A stretch of 64,000 nucleotides of DNA. It comes from Sutterella sp. (lineage in GTDB: Bacteria; Pseudomonadota; Gammaproteobacteria; Burkholderiales; Burkholderiaceae_F). Under the pieces are notes generated by a model. It saw nothing but the letters and a program-made list of their open reading frames with translations, searched no databases and had not been told where the DNA came from. How positions within the stretch are numbered: the stretch's first letter is position 1; every line of letters begins with the position of its first letter. The position numbers and the translations under genes are program-made. Below are positions 9,656 to 17,151 of the stretch, piece by piece. The DNA is taken from contig DYBN01000019.1 in assembly GCA_019418605.1 (NCBI GenBank), forward strand, positions 54,262 to 118,261. Reading direction: 5' to 3'.

Positions 9656-9684
9656 ATTGTAGGGAGCACGGAGAAAAGATGGAA
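9656..9684 (-). promoter_or_regulatory. possible promoter of the Fbp/Afu-type operon
   Basis: On the minus strand TACAAT (complement of 9656-9661) could be a -10 box, with TTCCAT about 17 bases further upstream as a weak -35. It lies about 145 bp upstream of the binding-protein start. This is a reading by eye; the -35 match is poor. Confidence 0.3.
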
Positions 9685-9744
9685 AGGAGGCCTTGCTTTT
9701 GCGTGCGGGCAAGGACGGCGCGTGAAGCGGTGAAAGAATACGAA

Positions 9745-9767
9745 ACGGCCCGGATCAACCGGGCCGT
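9745..9767 (-). terminator. hairpin terminator after the UxaA-like gene
   Basis: A perfect 9-bp stem (ACGGCCCGG / CCGGGCCGT) with a 5-nt loop lies about 40 bp past the stop of the UxaA-like large subunit. It is followed on the minus strand by a T-containing stretch (TTTCGTATTCTTT). It probably separates that transcript from the ABC operon downstream. Confidence 0.65.
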
Positions 9768-9777
9768 CGCGTCATGG

Positions 9778-9795
9778 AATTTGAGTGATCAAATT
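9778..9795. repeat. 7-bp inverted repeat
   Basis: AATTTGA (9778-9784), GTGA, TCAAATT (9789-9795): a perfect A/T-rich inverted repeat between the UxaA-like stop codon and its terminator hairpin, about 270 bp upstream of the binding-protein start. Its TTGA-N4-TCAA core resembles a regulator site, but the spacing is two bases short of an FNR box. Confidence 0.4.
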
Positions 9796-9806
9796 TGTAG
9801 CGGAGC

Positions 9807-11015
9807 TTAGAGCACCGGACCTTCCATGTAGATCTCAAGCTCTTCGGCGTAGTCGAGCGTCTCCATCTTCGTCATGCTGCCCGAGGCGATGTCAAGCAGG
9901 TGGGAAAGCAGCCTCTCGCCCTCCTTGTCGATCGAAGCGCCGCGCGTCATGATGGCCGAGGAGTCGAAGTCGAAGTTGTCGGGCGAGCGCGAGTAGGCAA
10001 GCTCGTTGCCCGTGACGTAAAGAAAGGGCGAAACCACCGTCGGGTTGATGGCGGGCATCATCGGGTAGTTGGGCATGGCGCCGCCGCCCATCTGATAGAT
10101 GACGATGGCCGCGCCGCAGGCCGTAAAGCAAAGCGGCAGCGACAGCGACGACATCCAGGCGTCGACAAAGTAAAGGCCGTGTCCTGCGGGACGCTCGGCG
10201 TACTGCAGCACGCCTTCAATCGGCGCGTGGCCGCTCTTGGCGATGGCCCCGAGCGACTTTTCCTCAAGCGTCGTGATGCCTGCGGCGATGTTGGCGGGAA
10301 TCGGGTTGATGGCGCGGATGTCTTCGCCCGTGGAGAGCGCCTTTTCCTCCCAGCGCCGGGCGGCGGCAAGGATGGCCTTGGAGACTTCGGGCGTTCTGCC
10401 GCGGGCGGCAACAAGGTCTTCGGCGCCGATGATTTCCGTCGTTTCTGAGAAAAACGCCGTGCCGCCGGCGGCGACGACGCGGTCAAAGGCAGCGCCCACG
10501 CACGGGTTGCCTGCGATGCCCGAGGTGGCGTCGGACGTGCCGCACTTCACGCCCAGTGTCAGAGCCGAGAGCGGGCACTCGCTGCGGCGCATGCGGGAGA
10601 CTTCAAGGAGCACTTCGCGCGTGGCTTTAAGCGTCTCGCCAAGGACGCCGTAGCTGCCGCCCGATTCGGTGAGGTAGACGATGCGGTAGGGCTTGCCCGT
10701 TTTTTTGGCTTCGGCTTCAAACCGGTCGGCGCCCATGTTCTTGTAGGCGCTGCCCGTGACGGGCTTTGTGGCAAGCAGCACGATGCCGCCCACGTTGGGG
10801 TTGTTCATGAGGCCCGTCATCGTGCGCACGATGACCTCGCGGTCGGCCTTGGTGCGGCCGGTTTCGGCCGGGATTTCAAAGTGACGCGTGTTGCGCGTCA
10901 TCTTCTTGACGCTTGAGCAGATGAAGTTGAGCGAGCGGTTGATCGGCATGAGCAGCACGTAGTTGCGCGCGCCTGCCTGACCGTTGGGACGCATGTAGCC
11001 AAGAAATGTCGTCAT
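9807..11015 (-). CDS. UxaA/SuyB-like dehydratase or lyase, large subunit
   Basis: A 402-residue protein of the UxaA (altronate/galactarate dehydratase C-terminal) family. Family features are FLGYMRPNGQAGARNYVL at the N-terminus, LGVKCGTSDATSGIAGNPC (cysteines of the iron-binding core), FFSETTEIIGAEDLVAARGR and TTLEEKSLGAIAKSGHAPI. Enzymes of this family eliminate water from sugar acids; in SuyAB they eliminate sulfite from 3-sulfolactate. The SAF-domain partner is a separate gene immediately upstream, overlapping by four bases (ATGA), as in SuyAB. Where the well-studied enzymes have a GRGS-like segment, this protein reads QMGGGAMPNYPMMPAIN, so the substrate may differ. I do not assign a specific enzyme. 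Confidence 0.75.
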   Translation of the reverse strand: MTTFLGYMRPNGQAGARNYVLLMPINRSLNFICSSVKKMTRNTRHFEIPAETGRTKADREVIVRTMTGLMNNPNVGGIVLLATKPVTGSAYKNMGADRFEAEAKKTGKPYRIVYLTESGGSYGVLGETLKATREVLLEVSRMRRSECPLSALTLGVKCGTSDATSGIAGNPCVGAAFDRVVAAGGTAFFSETTEIIGAEDLVAARGRTPEVSKAILAAARRWEEKALSTGEDIRAINPIPANIAAGITTLEEKSLGAIAKSGHAPIEGVLQYAERPAGHGLYFVDAWMSSLSLPLCFTACGAAIVIYQMGGGAMPNYPMMPAINPTVVSPFLYVTGNELAYSRSPDNFDFDSSAIMTRGASIDKEGERLLSHLLDIASGSMTKMETLDYAEELEIYMEGPVL

Positions 11016-11323
11016 TGATTGTCTCCTTTGTCCTCGTCGCCCAGATCGCCTCTGCCGCGGCCGCCCTCGACGTTGTTGACATGCACCAGAGCCCCGGGGG
11101 CGATGTCGCTCGTGGCGCGCCCGATGGTGTGCGCGTACTTGATGACGGGCGCGCCCTTGGCCATGGGCTTGACGCAGATTTTGAAGCCGTAAGGGATCTC
11201 TTCAATGGCGCGGATGCTGCCGCAGACCGCCCCGTCCATCAAAACGTCGAGTTCATCGCCCGCAGCCGTTGCCTGCAGCACTGTGGCAACCGTGTCTTCG
11301 GGCGTCAGTAGCAAAGCCTTCAT
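11012..11323 (-). CDS. SAF-domain small subunit, UxaA N-terminal/SuyA-like
   Basis: A 103-residue protein matching the N-terminal SAF domain that precedes the catalytic part in UxaA and forms the separate small subunit in sulfolactate lyase SuyA. Typical segments are PEDTVATVLQ, IPYGFKICVKPMAKGAPVIK and YAHTIGRATSDIAPGALVHV, followed by the VHVNN(V)E end of the domain. The ATG at 11323 gives the normal domain length; the open frame to 11569 is an unrelated proline-rich extension. The stop overlaps the large-subunit start, so the two are almost certainly made together. Confidence 0.8.
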   Translation of the reverse strand: MKALLLTPEDTVATVLQATAAGDELDVLMDGAVCGSIRAIEEIPYGFKICVKPMAKGAPVIKYAHTIGRATSDIAPGALVHVNNVEGGRGRGDLGDEDKGDNQ

Positions 11324-11566
11324 GCTCAATCCTCCAAAACGGCGCCTTGGGTTGGTGAGGTGGGTCGCGGCGCCGCCGTCGATGATTCTAGAGCGCGGCA
11401 AAAACGCCCTGCGGGCCAAGTCGGAAGGCCGGCACAAAGGAATTCCCTGATGGAAAACGAGCGCGCGCCCCGGCACGGGCCGAAACAAAAAGAGAAGGGT
11501 CGGGCGGGAAAAGAAAAACGAGGGAAGAGCGAGGGAAGGGCGAGGGGAGAATGCGCGCGCAGGCAA

Positions 11567-11591
11567 CAAAAAAGCCGCATCAGCGGCGGCT
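11567..11591 (-). terminator. terminator of tRNA-Glu
   Basis: On the minus strand AGCCGC, a 7-nt loop and GCGGCT are followed directly by six T residues, about 35 bp past the tRNA 3' end. It has the form of a standard rho-independent terminator. Confidence 0.75.
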
Positions 11592-11625
11592 CGTTTTGCA
11601 GAAACTGCAGCGCATGAAGCGCTTT

Positions 11626-11701
11626 TGGCGTCCCTATGGGGATTCGAACCCCAGTTCTAACCGTGAGAGGGTCATGTCCTAGGCCTCTAGACGATAGGGA
11701 C
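11626..11701 (-). tRNA. tRNA-Glu (anticodon CTC)
   Basis: The reverse complement folds as a tRNA. The acceptor stem is GTCCCTA with TAGGGAC, the D-arm contains TCTAGAGGCCTAGGA, the anticodon stem TGACC/GGTTA encloses loop CTCTCAC (anticodon CTC, reading GAG), and the T-arm is CTGGGGTTCGAATCCCCA. The 3' CCA is encoded. Sequence and anticodon both fit glutamate. It stands alone, with a terminator just downstream and no integrase or repeat suggesting insertion at the gene. Confidence 0.95.
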
Positions 11702-11854
11702 GCGAGGCTTTGTGAGCTCGGCATTTTATCGAAGTTTTTGAAAAAAGCAAATGCCGTCGCAAAAAAATTTTCGAAATCGATGCAAGGGGCGCCCTCGAGA
11801 GCCTTGCTTGCGGCCTTGCTTGCGGCCCTGCCGGGGGCGCCGAGCTCGACGTTT

Positions 11855-13063
11855 TCAAGGCTTGGCGGAGCCTTCGGGCGCCGCTTGCCTGCGGTCATCC
11901 TTGCGAAAACTTCCGCGCACCATGTCAAAGCGAAAGAATCTGCACTCCAAGGGGCCGTTAAAGAGAGGAATCTTGCGCGATTCGCTCAGGCGCATCTGCC
12001 GCGGGAGGTTTCTGTCGCTGGTGAGCAGCCATGCGCTCCAGCCCGCAAAGCCGCGCTTGAGGTTGTCCGAGACATCCTTCATCATCGAGCCCACCGAGGC
12101 GCTCTTGGGGTTGGACTGCTCGCCGTAGGGGGGATTGGCAACGATGAGGCCCTCTGAGGCCGGGGCCTTGATTTCGCGTGCGTCGCAGCGCTCAAAGATG
12201 AGGCGCCCGTCTTCAAGGAGCTCTCCGAGTCCCGCCGCTTTTGCGTTGTCAACGGCCTTTTGCACCACGATCGAGCTGATGTCGCTTGCGTGAATCGAAA
12301 CCGGCGCATGCCGGTTGACGGCAGCGCGCGCGTCGTCTTTGATCTCGTTCCAGAGCTCGCGGTCAAAGTCCGAAAAGTTTTCAAAGAGAAAGTGCCGGTT
12401 AAGGCCCGGGGCCATGCCGCAGGCTGCGCGTGCGGCTTCAATGGCAATCGTCCCCGAGCCGCAGAAGGGGTCAACGAGAGCCGTATCGGGCCTCCAGCCC
12501 GCAAGCATCAAAAGGCCGCTTGCAAGGTTTTCCTTGAGCGGCGCCTCTCCCTTGTCGGAGCGCCAGCCGCGCTTAAAGAGCGCCTCGCCGCACATGTCGA
12601 GATAAAACGTGCAGTAGCGCGAGTCGACGAAGGCAAAGATGCGGATGTCGGGATGGGCGCGCTCAACGTTGGGCCGCGTCTGCATGAAGTGATTGAACCT
12701 GTCGCAGATGCCGTCCTTGATGCGAAGCAGCGTGAAGTCAAGGCTTCTCAACGGCGAGCGGTGCGCATTGATGTCGACGCGAATGGTTTTCTCGGGCCCG
12801 AAGTGCTCCTCCCACTTCGTGCGGCAGGCAAAGTTGTAGATGTCCTCTTCGTCGTAGTAGTCCGAGCTCGCAAGCCGCATCAGGATGCGGCTCGCAAGAC
12901 GCGACGTCAGGCACGCGCGCATGGCCGCGGCCATTGATCCCGCAAAGAAGACTCCCCCGCGGGCGGGTTTGACTTCCGCGGCTCCGGAAGCTTTGAGCTC
13001 TTCGCAAAGGAGCGCTTCAAGCCCGAGCGGGCAGACTGCGTAAAAGGAGATTTTTTTTGCCAT
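11855..13063 (-). CDS. THUMP-domain 23S rRNA (guanine-N2) methyltransferase, RlmL-type
   Basis: A 402-residue class I SAM-dependent RNA methyltransferase equivalent to the N-terminal half of E. coli RlmKL, which modifies G2445 of 23S rRNA. The N-terminus (SFYAVCPLGLEALLCEEL) and residues about 60-160 form the ferredoxin-like/THUMP RNA-binding part. The SAM site is DPFCGSGT (198-205) and the catalytic motif is NPPYGE (310-315). The RlmK half of the E. coli fusion is absent, as is common in betaproteobacteria. The ATG at 13063 matches the family start; the open frame to 13150 adds a non-homologous stretch. Confidence 0.85.
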   Translation of the reverse strand: MAKKISFYAVCPLGLEALLCEELKASGAAEVKPARGGVFFAGSMAAAMRACLTSRLASRILMRLASSDYYDEEDIYNFACRTKWEEHFGPEKTIRVDINAHRSPLRSLDFTLLRIKDGICDRFNHFMQTRPNVERAHPDIRIFAFVDSRYCTFYLDMCGEALFKRGWRSDKGEAPLKENLASGLLMLAGWRPDTALVDPFCGSGTIAIEAARAACGMAPGLNRHFLFENFSDFDRELWNEIKDDARAAVNRHAPVSIHASDISSIVVQKAVDNAKAAGLGELLEDGRLIFERCDAREIKAPASEGLIVANPPYGEQSNPKSASVGSMMKDVSDNLKRGFAGWSAWLLTSDRNLPRQMRLSESRKIPLFNGPLECRFFRFDMVRGSFRKDDRRQAAPEGSAKP

Positions 13064-13164
13064 TTGTGTATGCGGGCGATGCGAAAAGAAAAGGTTTGTG
13101 ACGAGAGAGGGTTTCGTTTGCGGCGCTAAAAAGATTTCAAAGCGCCGCAAAAAGCAGTGAAAAT

Positions 13165-14451
13165 TCAGCTGCGGCCTTCGCCGTGGCCCATGACGATGTA
13201 CTTGAGGCTTGTAAGCCCCAAAAGTCCCACCGGGCCTCTGGCGTGCAGCTTTCCGTTGCTGATGCCGATTTCTGCGCCCAGGCCGTACTCGTAGCCGTCG
13301 GCAAGGCGCGTCGAGCAGTTGACCATGACGCTGCCCGAGTCGACTTCGCGCAAAAAGCGCCGGGCTGCCGTCAGATCGTTGGTGATGATGGCATCGGTGT
13401 GCCTTGAGCCGTGCCGCGCGATGAAGTCAATGGCGGCATCCAAGCTTGCAACGGCGGCAATGGAAATGATCGGCGCGTTGTATTCCGTGTCCCAGTCGGC
13501 GGGGTCGGCGGGCTTTGTGGGAAGGCCCGCTTTTTCGAGCACGGGTTTTGAGCTGGAATCGCAGCGCATCTCCACGCCCTTGTCGGCGAAGATGCGGCCG
13601 ATGCGCGGCAAAAACGCCTCGAGCACGGCTTCGTGCACAAGCAGCGTCTCGGTGGCGTTGCAAGGCGAATAGCGCTGCGTTTTGGCGTTGTCGACGACGC
13701 GCACGGCCATCTCAAGGTCGGCGGCTGCGTCCACATACGTGTGGCAGATTCCCTCGAGGTGATGAATCATCTCGATGCGGCTTTCCTCCTGCAGGCGGGC
13801 GATCAGGCCTTTGCCGCCGCGCGGGATGATGACGTCGATGAGGCCTTTTGCGCGAATCATTTCGCCGACGAAGGCGCGGTTGGCCACGGGGGCCGTGATG
13901 ACGGCGTCTTCAGGAAGACCCGCCGCAAGAAGCGCCTTGCGCACAAGGCTGCCCAGCAGCCGGTTTGTCTCAAAGGCTTCGGACCCTCCGCGCAAAATGG
14001 CGGCGTTGCCCGACTTGATCGTGAGTGCGGCGGCGTCGACCGTGACGTTCGGGCGCGACTCGTAGATGATGCCGATGACGCCCAGGGGCACGCGCATGCG
14101 GCCGACGGCAATGCCCGAGGGCTGCACGTGCATGTCGGAAATTTCTCCGACCGGGTCGGCTAACGCAGCAATCTGCCGGCAGCCCGCGGCCATCGTCTCG
14201 AGCACGCGGTCGGTGACCGTGAGGCGGTCGACAAAGCTCGCGGGGTAGTTGTTGGCGCGTGCGCGTTCAAGATCGAGAGCGTTGGCTTTTTGAATGGCGT
14301 CGCGCTCGGCGAGAAGGCTCTCGGCTATTGCAGCGAGCGCGGCGTTTTTGGCTGCCGTCGAGGCCCGCGCGAGTTCCCGGGCCGCCTGCTGGGCGCGCGC
14401 GCCCGTCTCAAGCATCAGGGCGTGAAAGTCAGTGCTGTTGTCGTTTGCCAT
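13165..14451 (-). CDS. proA: gamma-glutamyl phosphate reductase
   Basis: Cytosolic enzyme of proline synthesis that reduces gamma-glutamyl phosphate to glutamate semialdehyde with NADPH. The 428-residue length is normal. Diagnostic segments include GVIGIIYESRPNVTVDAAAL, the LKSGNA-like IKSGNAAILRGGSEA, HLEGICHTYVDAAADL and PCNATETLLVHEAV carrying the catalytic cysteine, and TRLADGYEYGLGAEIGIS near the C-terminus. It ends the minus-strand group lptE-holA-proA, the usual betaproteobacterial order; the gap to holA is 151 bp. Confidence 0.95.
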   Translation of the reverse strand: MANDNSTDFHALMLETGARAQQAARELARASTAAKNAALAAIAESLLAERDAIQKANALDLERARANNYPASFVDRLTVTDRVLETMAAGCRQIAALADPVGEISDMHVQPSGIAVGRMRVPLGVIGIIYESRPNVTVDAAALTIKSGNAAILRGGSEAFETNRLLGSLVRKALLAAGLPEDAVITAPVANRAFVGEMIRAKGLIDVIIPRGGKGLIARLQEESRIEMIHHLEGICHTYVDAAADLEMAVRVVDNAKTQRYSPCNATETLLVHEAVLEAFLPRIGRIFADKGVEMRCDSSSKPVLEKAGLPTKPADPADWDTEYNAPIISIAAVASLDAAIDFIARHGSRHTDAIITNDLTAARRFLREVDSGSVMVNCSTRLADGYEYGLGAEIGISNGKLHARGPVGLLGLTSLKYIVMGHGEGRS

Positions 14452-14602
14452 GCCAAAGATGCCTCAAAAAAAGAGGGGGATAAGGGTGGGGCGTAAAAAA
14501 GGCTGCAGGCGATCCTGCCGCGTTTTTGTTTCAGAAGCCGCAAAAAAGGCAGAGACGCATCTCGTGCGCCGTCTGTTTCCTTTTTAAGTTGGCAGCCGGC
14601 CG

Positions 14603-15613
14603 TCAGCGAGCCAGGAAACTCGCCAGACTTGCCAGTTCAACCCAGGGATCGGCGTCGCGGTCGGCAACGACGAGCCCTTTTGAAATCTTATCGATATCCG
14701 CGGCAAGCATCAGGGCGCTGGCAAGCTTGCGCGAGCTCATGCGCGAGGCGGCCTGCATGGCGCGCCGTTTTCTTTCCAAAGGGAAAATGCGCAGCTGCGA
14801 GGCGGCGGACTCGCGCGAGACGCCCTGATCCATCAGCGCGCGCAGCCTGGCGCTTGAGCGGATGTCCTCGGAGAGCGCCCACAAAAAAGCCGGAATCGAC
14901 TCGCCCTTGGCGCGCAGGTTTTCCAAAATCCGCACGGCCTTGGCGCCGTCGCCCGCAAAGATCGAGTCAAGGAGGTTTTCAACGTCAAAGCTTGCCACGT
15001 CAAGCACCGCGCGCTCGACGTCCTTGAGTTCGACTTCCTTGCCCTTGCCAAAGCGGTAGTAGAGCTTGAGCACCTCCTGATTGGCGGCAAGAAGGTTGCC
15101 CTCGCAGCGCTCGCACAAAACGCCGATTGCCTCGGGCGTGGCCGTCAGCCCCCAGCGGGCAAGGCGCGCCTTGAACCACCCGGGAAGTTCGCGGGCGGAA
15201 ACGGGGGAGCATTCAACGACCTGCGCGGCCGCGGAAAGCTTTTTGTACCAGGCGGCGTTTTTGAGCTGCCACTCCCAGGCAACCGTCACGATGAGGACGA
15301 CGCCGTCCAAGGGCATCTGTGGAATTTGCGAGAGCGCCTCGGCTCCCTTGGTGCCGGGGCGGGGCGAAGCAAGCCGCAGCTCGACGATTTTTTTGTCGCC
15401 AAAAAGGCTCATCGCCTGACAGGCGTCAAAGAGCTTGTTCCAGTCCCAGTTGGCCGAGGCGTTGAGAACCTCCCGCTCGGTGCAGCCTTCTTCGCGCGCC
15501 TTGCTGCGGATCATGTCGGCCGCCTCAAGCATCAGGAGGGGCTCTTCGCCCGTGATCAACCACAGGGGCGCAATCGGAGAGCGAAGTCGAGAGGAAAGAT
15601 CCTGAGAGCGCAT
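14603..15613 (-). CDS. holA: DNA polymerase III delta subunit
   Basis: Clamp-loader subunit that opens the beta sliding clamp. The 336-residue protein has the family N-terminus (APLWLITGEEPLLMLEAADMIR), a degenerate nucleotide-binding fold (LFGDKKIVELRLASP, PLDGVVLIVTV) and the C-terminal collar domain with LLDSIFAGDGAKAVRILENL. The ATG at 15613 aligns MRSQDL with the LRPEQL start of relatives. An in-frame TTG at 15637 would add eight residues, and neither start has a clear ribosome site. The frame begins immediately after the lptE stop, so expression is probably coupled to lptE. Confidence 0.9.
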   Translation of the reverse strand: MRSQDLSSRLRSPIAPLWLITGEEPLLMLEAADMIRSKAREEGCTEREVLNASANWDWNKLFDACQAMSLFGDKKIVELRLASPRPGTKGAEALSQIPQMPLDGVVLIVTVAWEWQLKNAAWYKKLSAAAQVVECSPVSARELPGWFKARLARWGLTATPEAIGVLCERCEGNLLAANQEVLKLYYRFGKGKEVELKDVERAVLDVASFDVENLLDSIFAGDGAKAVRILENLRAKGESIPAFLWALSEDIRSSARLRALMDQGVSRESAASQLRIFPLERKRRAMQAASRMSSRKLASALMLAADIDKISKGLVVADRDADPWVELASLASFLAR

Positions 15614-15658
15614 GGCGGCTGGCTGCAAAAGCGGCAAAAAAAGAAAACGGCGGGCGGC

Positions 15659-16192
15659 TTAGAGCGCCGGCGTCCTGCCCTCCAAGGGCTCGGCCTCTTC
15701 AACGGGCTTGGCGCGCTCGATGCGGCGGATGATCTGCGTGGCGAGATCGGCCTGCATCTCGTCGATGACGAGCGCCTCCTCGTTGTCGCGGCTTAAGTAG
15801 TCATCGTCGTCGTAGCTGATTTCGCGCAGCGCCACGAGCGTCGTATCGGGCAGGTACGGGGTGCCGCGCGGCGTACTCAAGCGAAACTGCACGATGTACT
15901 TCAACTCGTATTCGCGCGCCTCGCCCTCGGCGTTGTAGGAGATGATGTTGCGCTCCCGCGCCTGGCGCAGAAGCCGCAGCACGGCCTGCGCCTCGTCGGG
16001 CGAGTCCACGATCGTGACGTTGGAGCCTGCGCGCAGCAGCCGCGCAATGCGCGCCGTAAAGGGCGTGTTGCGGTTCATGTCAAGGTAGATCGTGTCAAAC
16101 GGAAGCGCAAAGCGTCCGCGCAGATGAAAGCCGCAGCCGGTCAGGGGCGCGATGGCGGCGGCCGCAAGCAGGCTGCGGCGAGAAAGGTTCAT
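15659..16192 (-). CDS. lptE: LPS-assembly lipoprotein LptE
   Basis: Outer-membrane lipoprotein that plugs LptD and helps insert lipopolysaccharide. A twin-basic signal (SRRSLLAAAAIA) leads to a lipobox LTGC with Cys20. The mature protein starts GFHLRGRFALPF, the hallmark of LptE/RlpB, and continues with IDEMQADLATQIIRRI near the C-terminus. The length of 177 residues is normal. The ATG at 16192 is chosen from the signal peptide. In relatives leuS lies directly upstream; here a plus-strand gene block lies between them. Confidence 0.92.
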   Translation of the reverse strand: MNLSRRSLLAAAAIAPLTGCGFHLRGRFALPFDTIYLDMNRNTPFTARIARLLRAGSNVTIVDSPDEAQAVLRLLRQARERNIISYNAEGEAREYELKYIVQFRLSTPRGTPYLPDTTLVALREISYDDDDYLSRDNEEALVIDEMQADLATQIIRRIERAKPVEEAEPLEGRTPAL

Positions 16193-16644
16193 GATGCGTA
16201 CCGAAAAAGAGCCCTGCCGCTTGTGCATGGCCCCGTTAGAAAAAGGACAAGGACAAAGACACAAGTCAAAGAGGGCAACGAAAATCGAGAGCGTCGAGAG
16301 CGCAGGCGCGCGGGGCCGGGCAAGCCTTGCCCGGCGCAGTCTCCCGGCGGGAAACATCCGCCGGCCGGCGCGGCGCGGGGCCTTTGCCGGTGGGGCCATT
16401 ATAAGGAGGCGGGCGCTCGCCCGCCGCTGCCGGCGCCTTCCCGGCCATGGGCGCGCAGCGCTTCGCTGGCCTGCGGCGGAAACGGGGGCGATCTTGTCTA
16501 AAATGCCCGTGTACCGTCCCGACTGCGGGCAAAGGGCCTTTCGGGCTTTTTGGCCCGTGCTGCGGCCGCTGCCAGCCGCCCGCCGGGGGACGAGGTGAAA
16601 AAAATTTAAAAAGAGAGCTCTGCAAAAAAAGGGAGGGAATCTCG
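16193..16644. other. 452-bp divergent region between lptE and mobB
   Basis: No credible gene. It contains two strong GC-rich inverted repeats: GCCGGGCAAG/CTTGCCCGGC (16315-16324 and 16326-16335) and CCGGCGG/CCGCCGG (about 16344-16363). On plus, TAAAAT (16499-16504) could be a -10 box for the Moco genes, and a CGGGC/GCCCG hairpin follows near 16541-16556. A strong ribosome site GGGAGGG lies just before mobB. I could not recognise a Moco riboswitch by eye. Confidence 0.35.
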
Positions 16645-17151
16645 ATGTTTGCCGTCGGTTTCGTGGGCCCGTCGGGTGTGGGCAAAACGACACTCATGGA
16701 AAAGGTTCTGGCAAGGCTTGTAAGCCGGGGCCGTACGGTCTCGGCCGTCAAGAGCACGCACCATGACACTGAGCTAGACAGCCCGGGCAAGGACAGCTGG
16801 CGCTTTCGCACGGCGGGCGCAAGCGAAGTCGTGCTCGCAGGCCGCAAGCGGTGGGCGCTGATGCGCGAAACCGAGGAGCAGAGCGTCTCTTTAAAGGAAA
16901 TTCTCGAGCGCATGGACGCCGTCGACATTGTTCTCGTTGAGGGCTACAAGGGCGAGGAGGGCATTCCCCGCATCCTTGTGCACCGCAAGGACTGTGCGCA
17001 GGCTCTCACCGAGCTGCCGGGCGTGGCCGCCATCGCCACCGACGATCCCGATCTTCCCATTCCCGAGGGGGTGGCCCGGCTTGACATCAACAGCCCGGGC
17101 GCCGTTGCCAATTTTGTTGTGACTTTGAAGGCCGACAGTGATCACCTATAA
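16645..17151 (+). CDS. mobB: molybdopterin-guanine dinucleotide biosynthesis adaptor MobB
   Basis: A 168-residue P-loop GTP-binding protein that assists MobA in making bis-MGD cofactor. Walker A is GPSGVGKTT (8-16). It is followed by the family blocks VSAVKSTHHDTELDSPGKDS and WRFRTAGASEVVLAG, and by IVLVEGYKGE (Walker B region). The length is normal. The ATG at 16645 has GGGAGGG about seven bases upstream. It overlaps moeA by 14 bp, so it is the first gene of a Moco operon. moaA, moaC and mobA are not in this window. Confidence 0.92.
   Translation: MFAVGFVGPSGVGKTTLMEKVLARLVSRGRTVSAVKSTHHDTELDSPGKDSWRFRTAGASEVVLAGRKRWALMRETEEQSVSLKEILERMDAVDIVLVEGYKGEEGIPRILVHRKDCAQALTELPGVAAIATDDPDLPIPEGVARLDINSPGAVANFVVTLKADSDHL

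Noticed and set aside
11626..11701. tRNA-Glu as an integration site
   Set aside because: No integrase and no partial tRNA 3'-end copy was found nearby.
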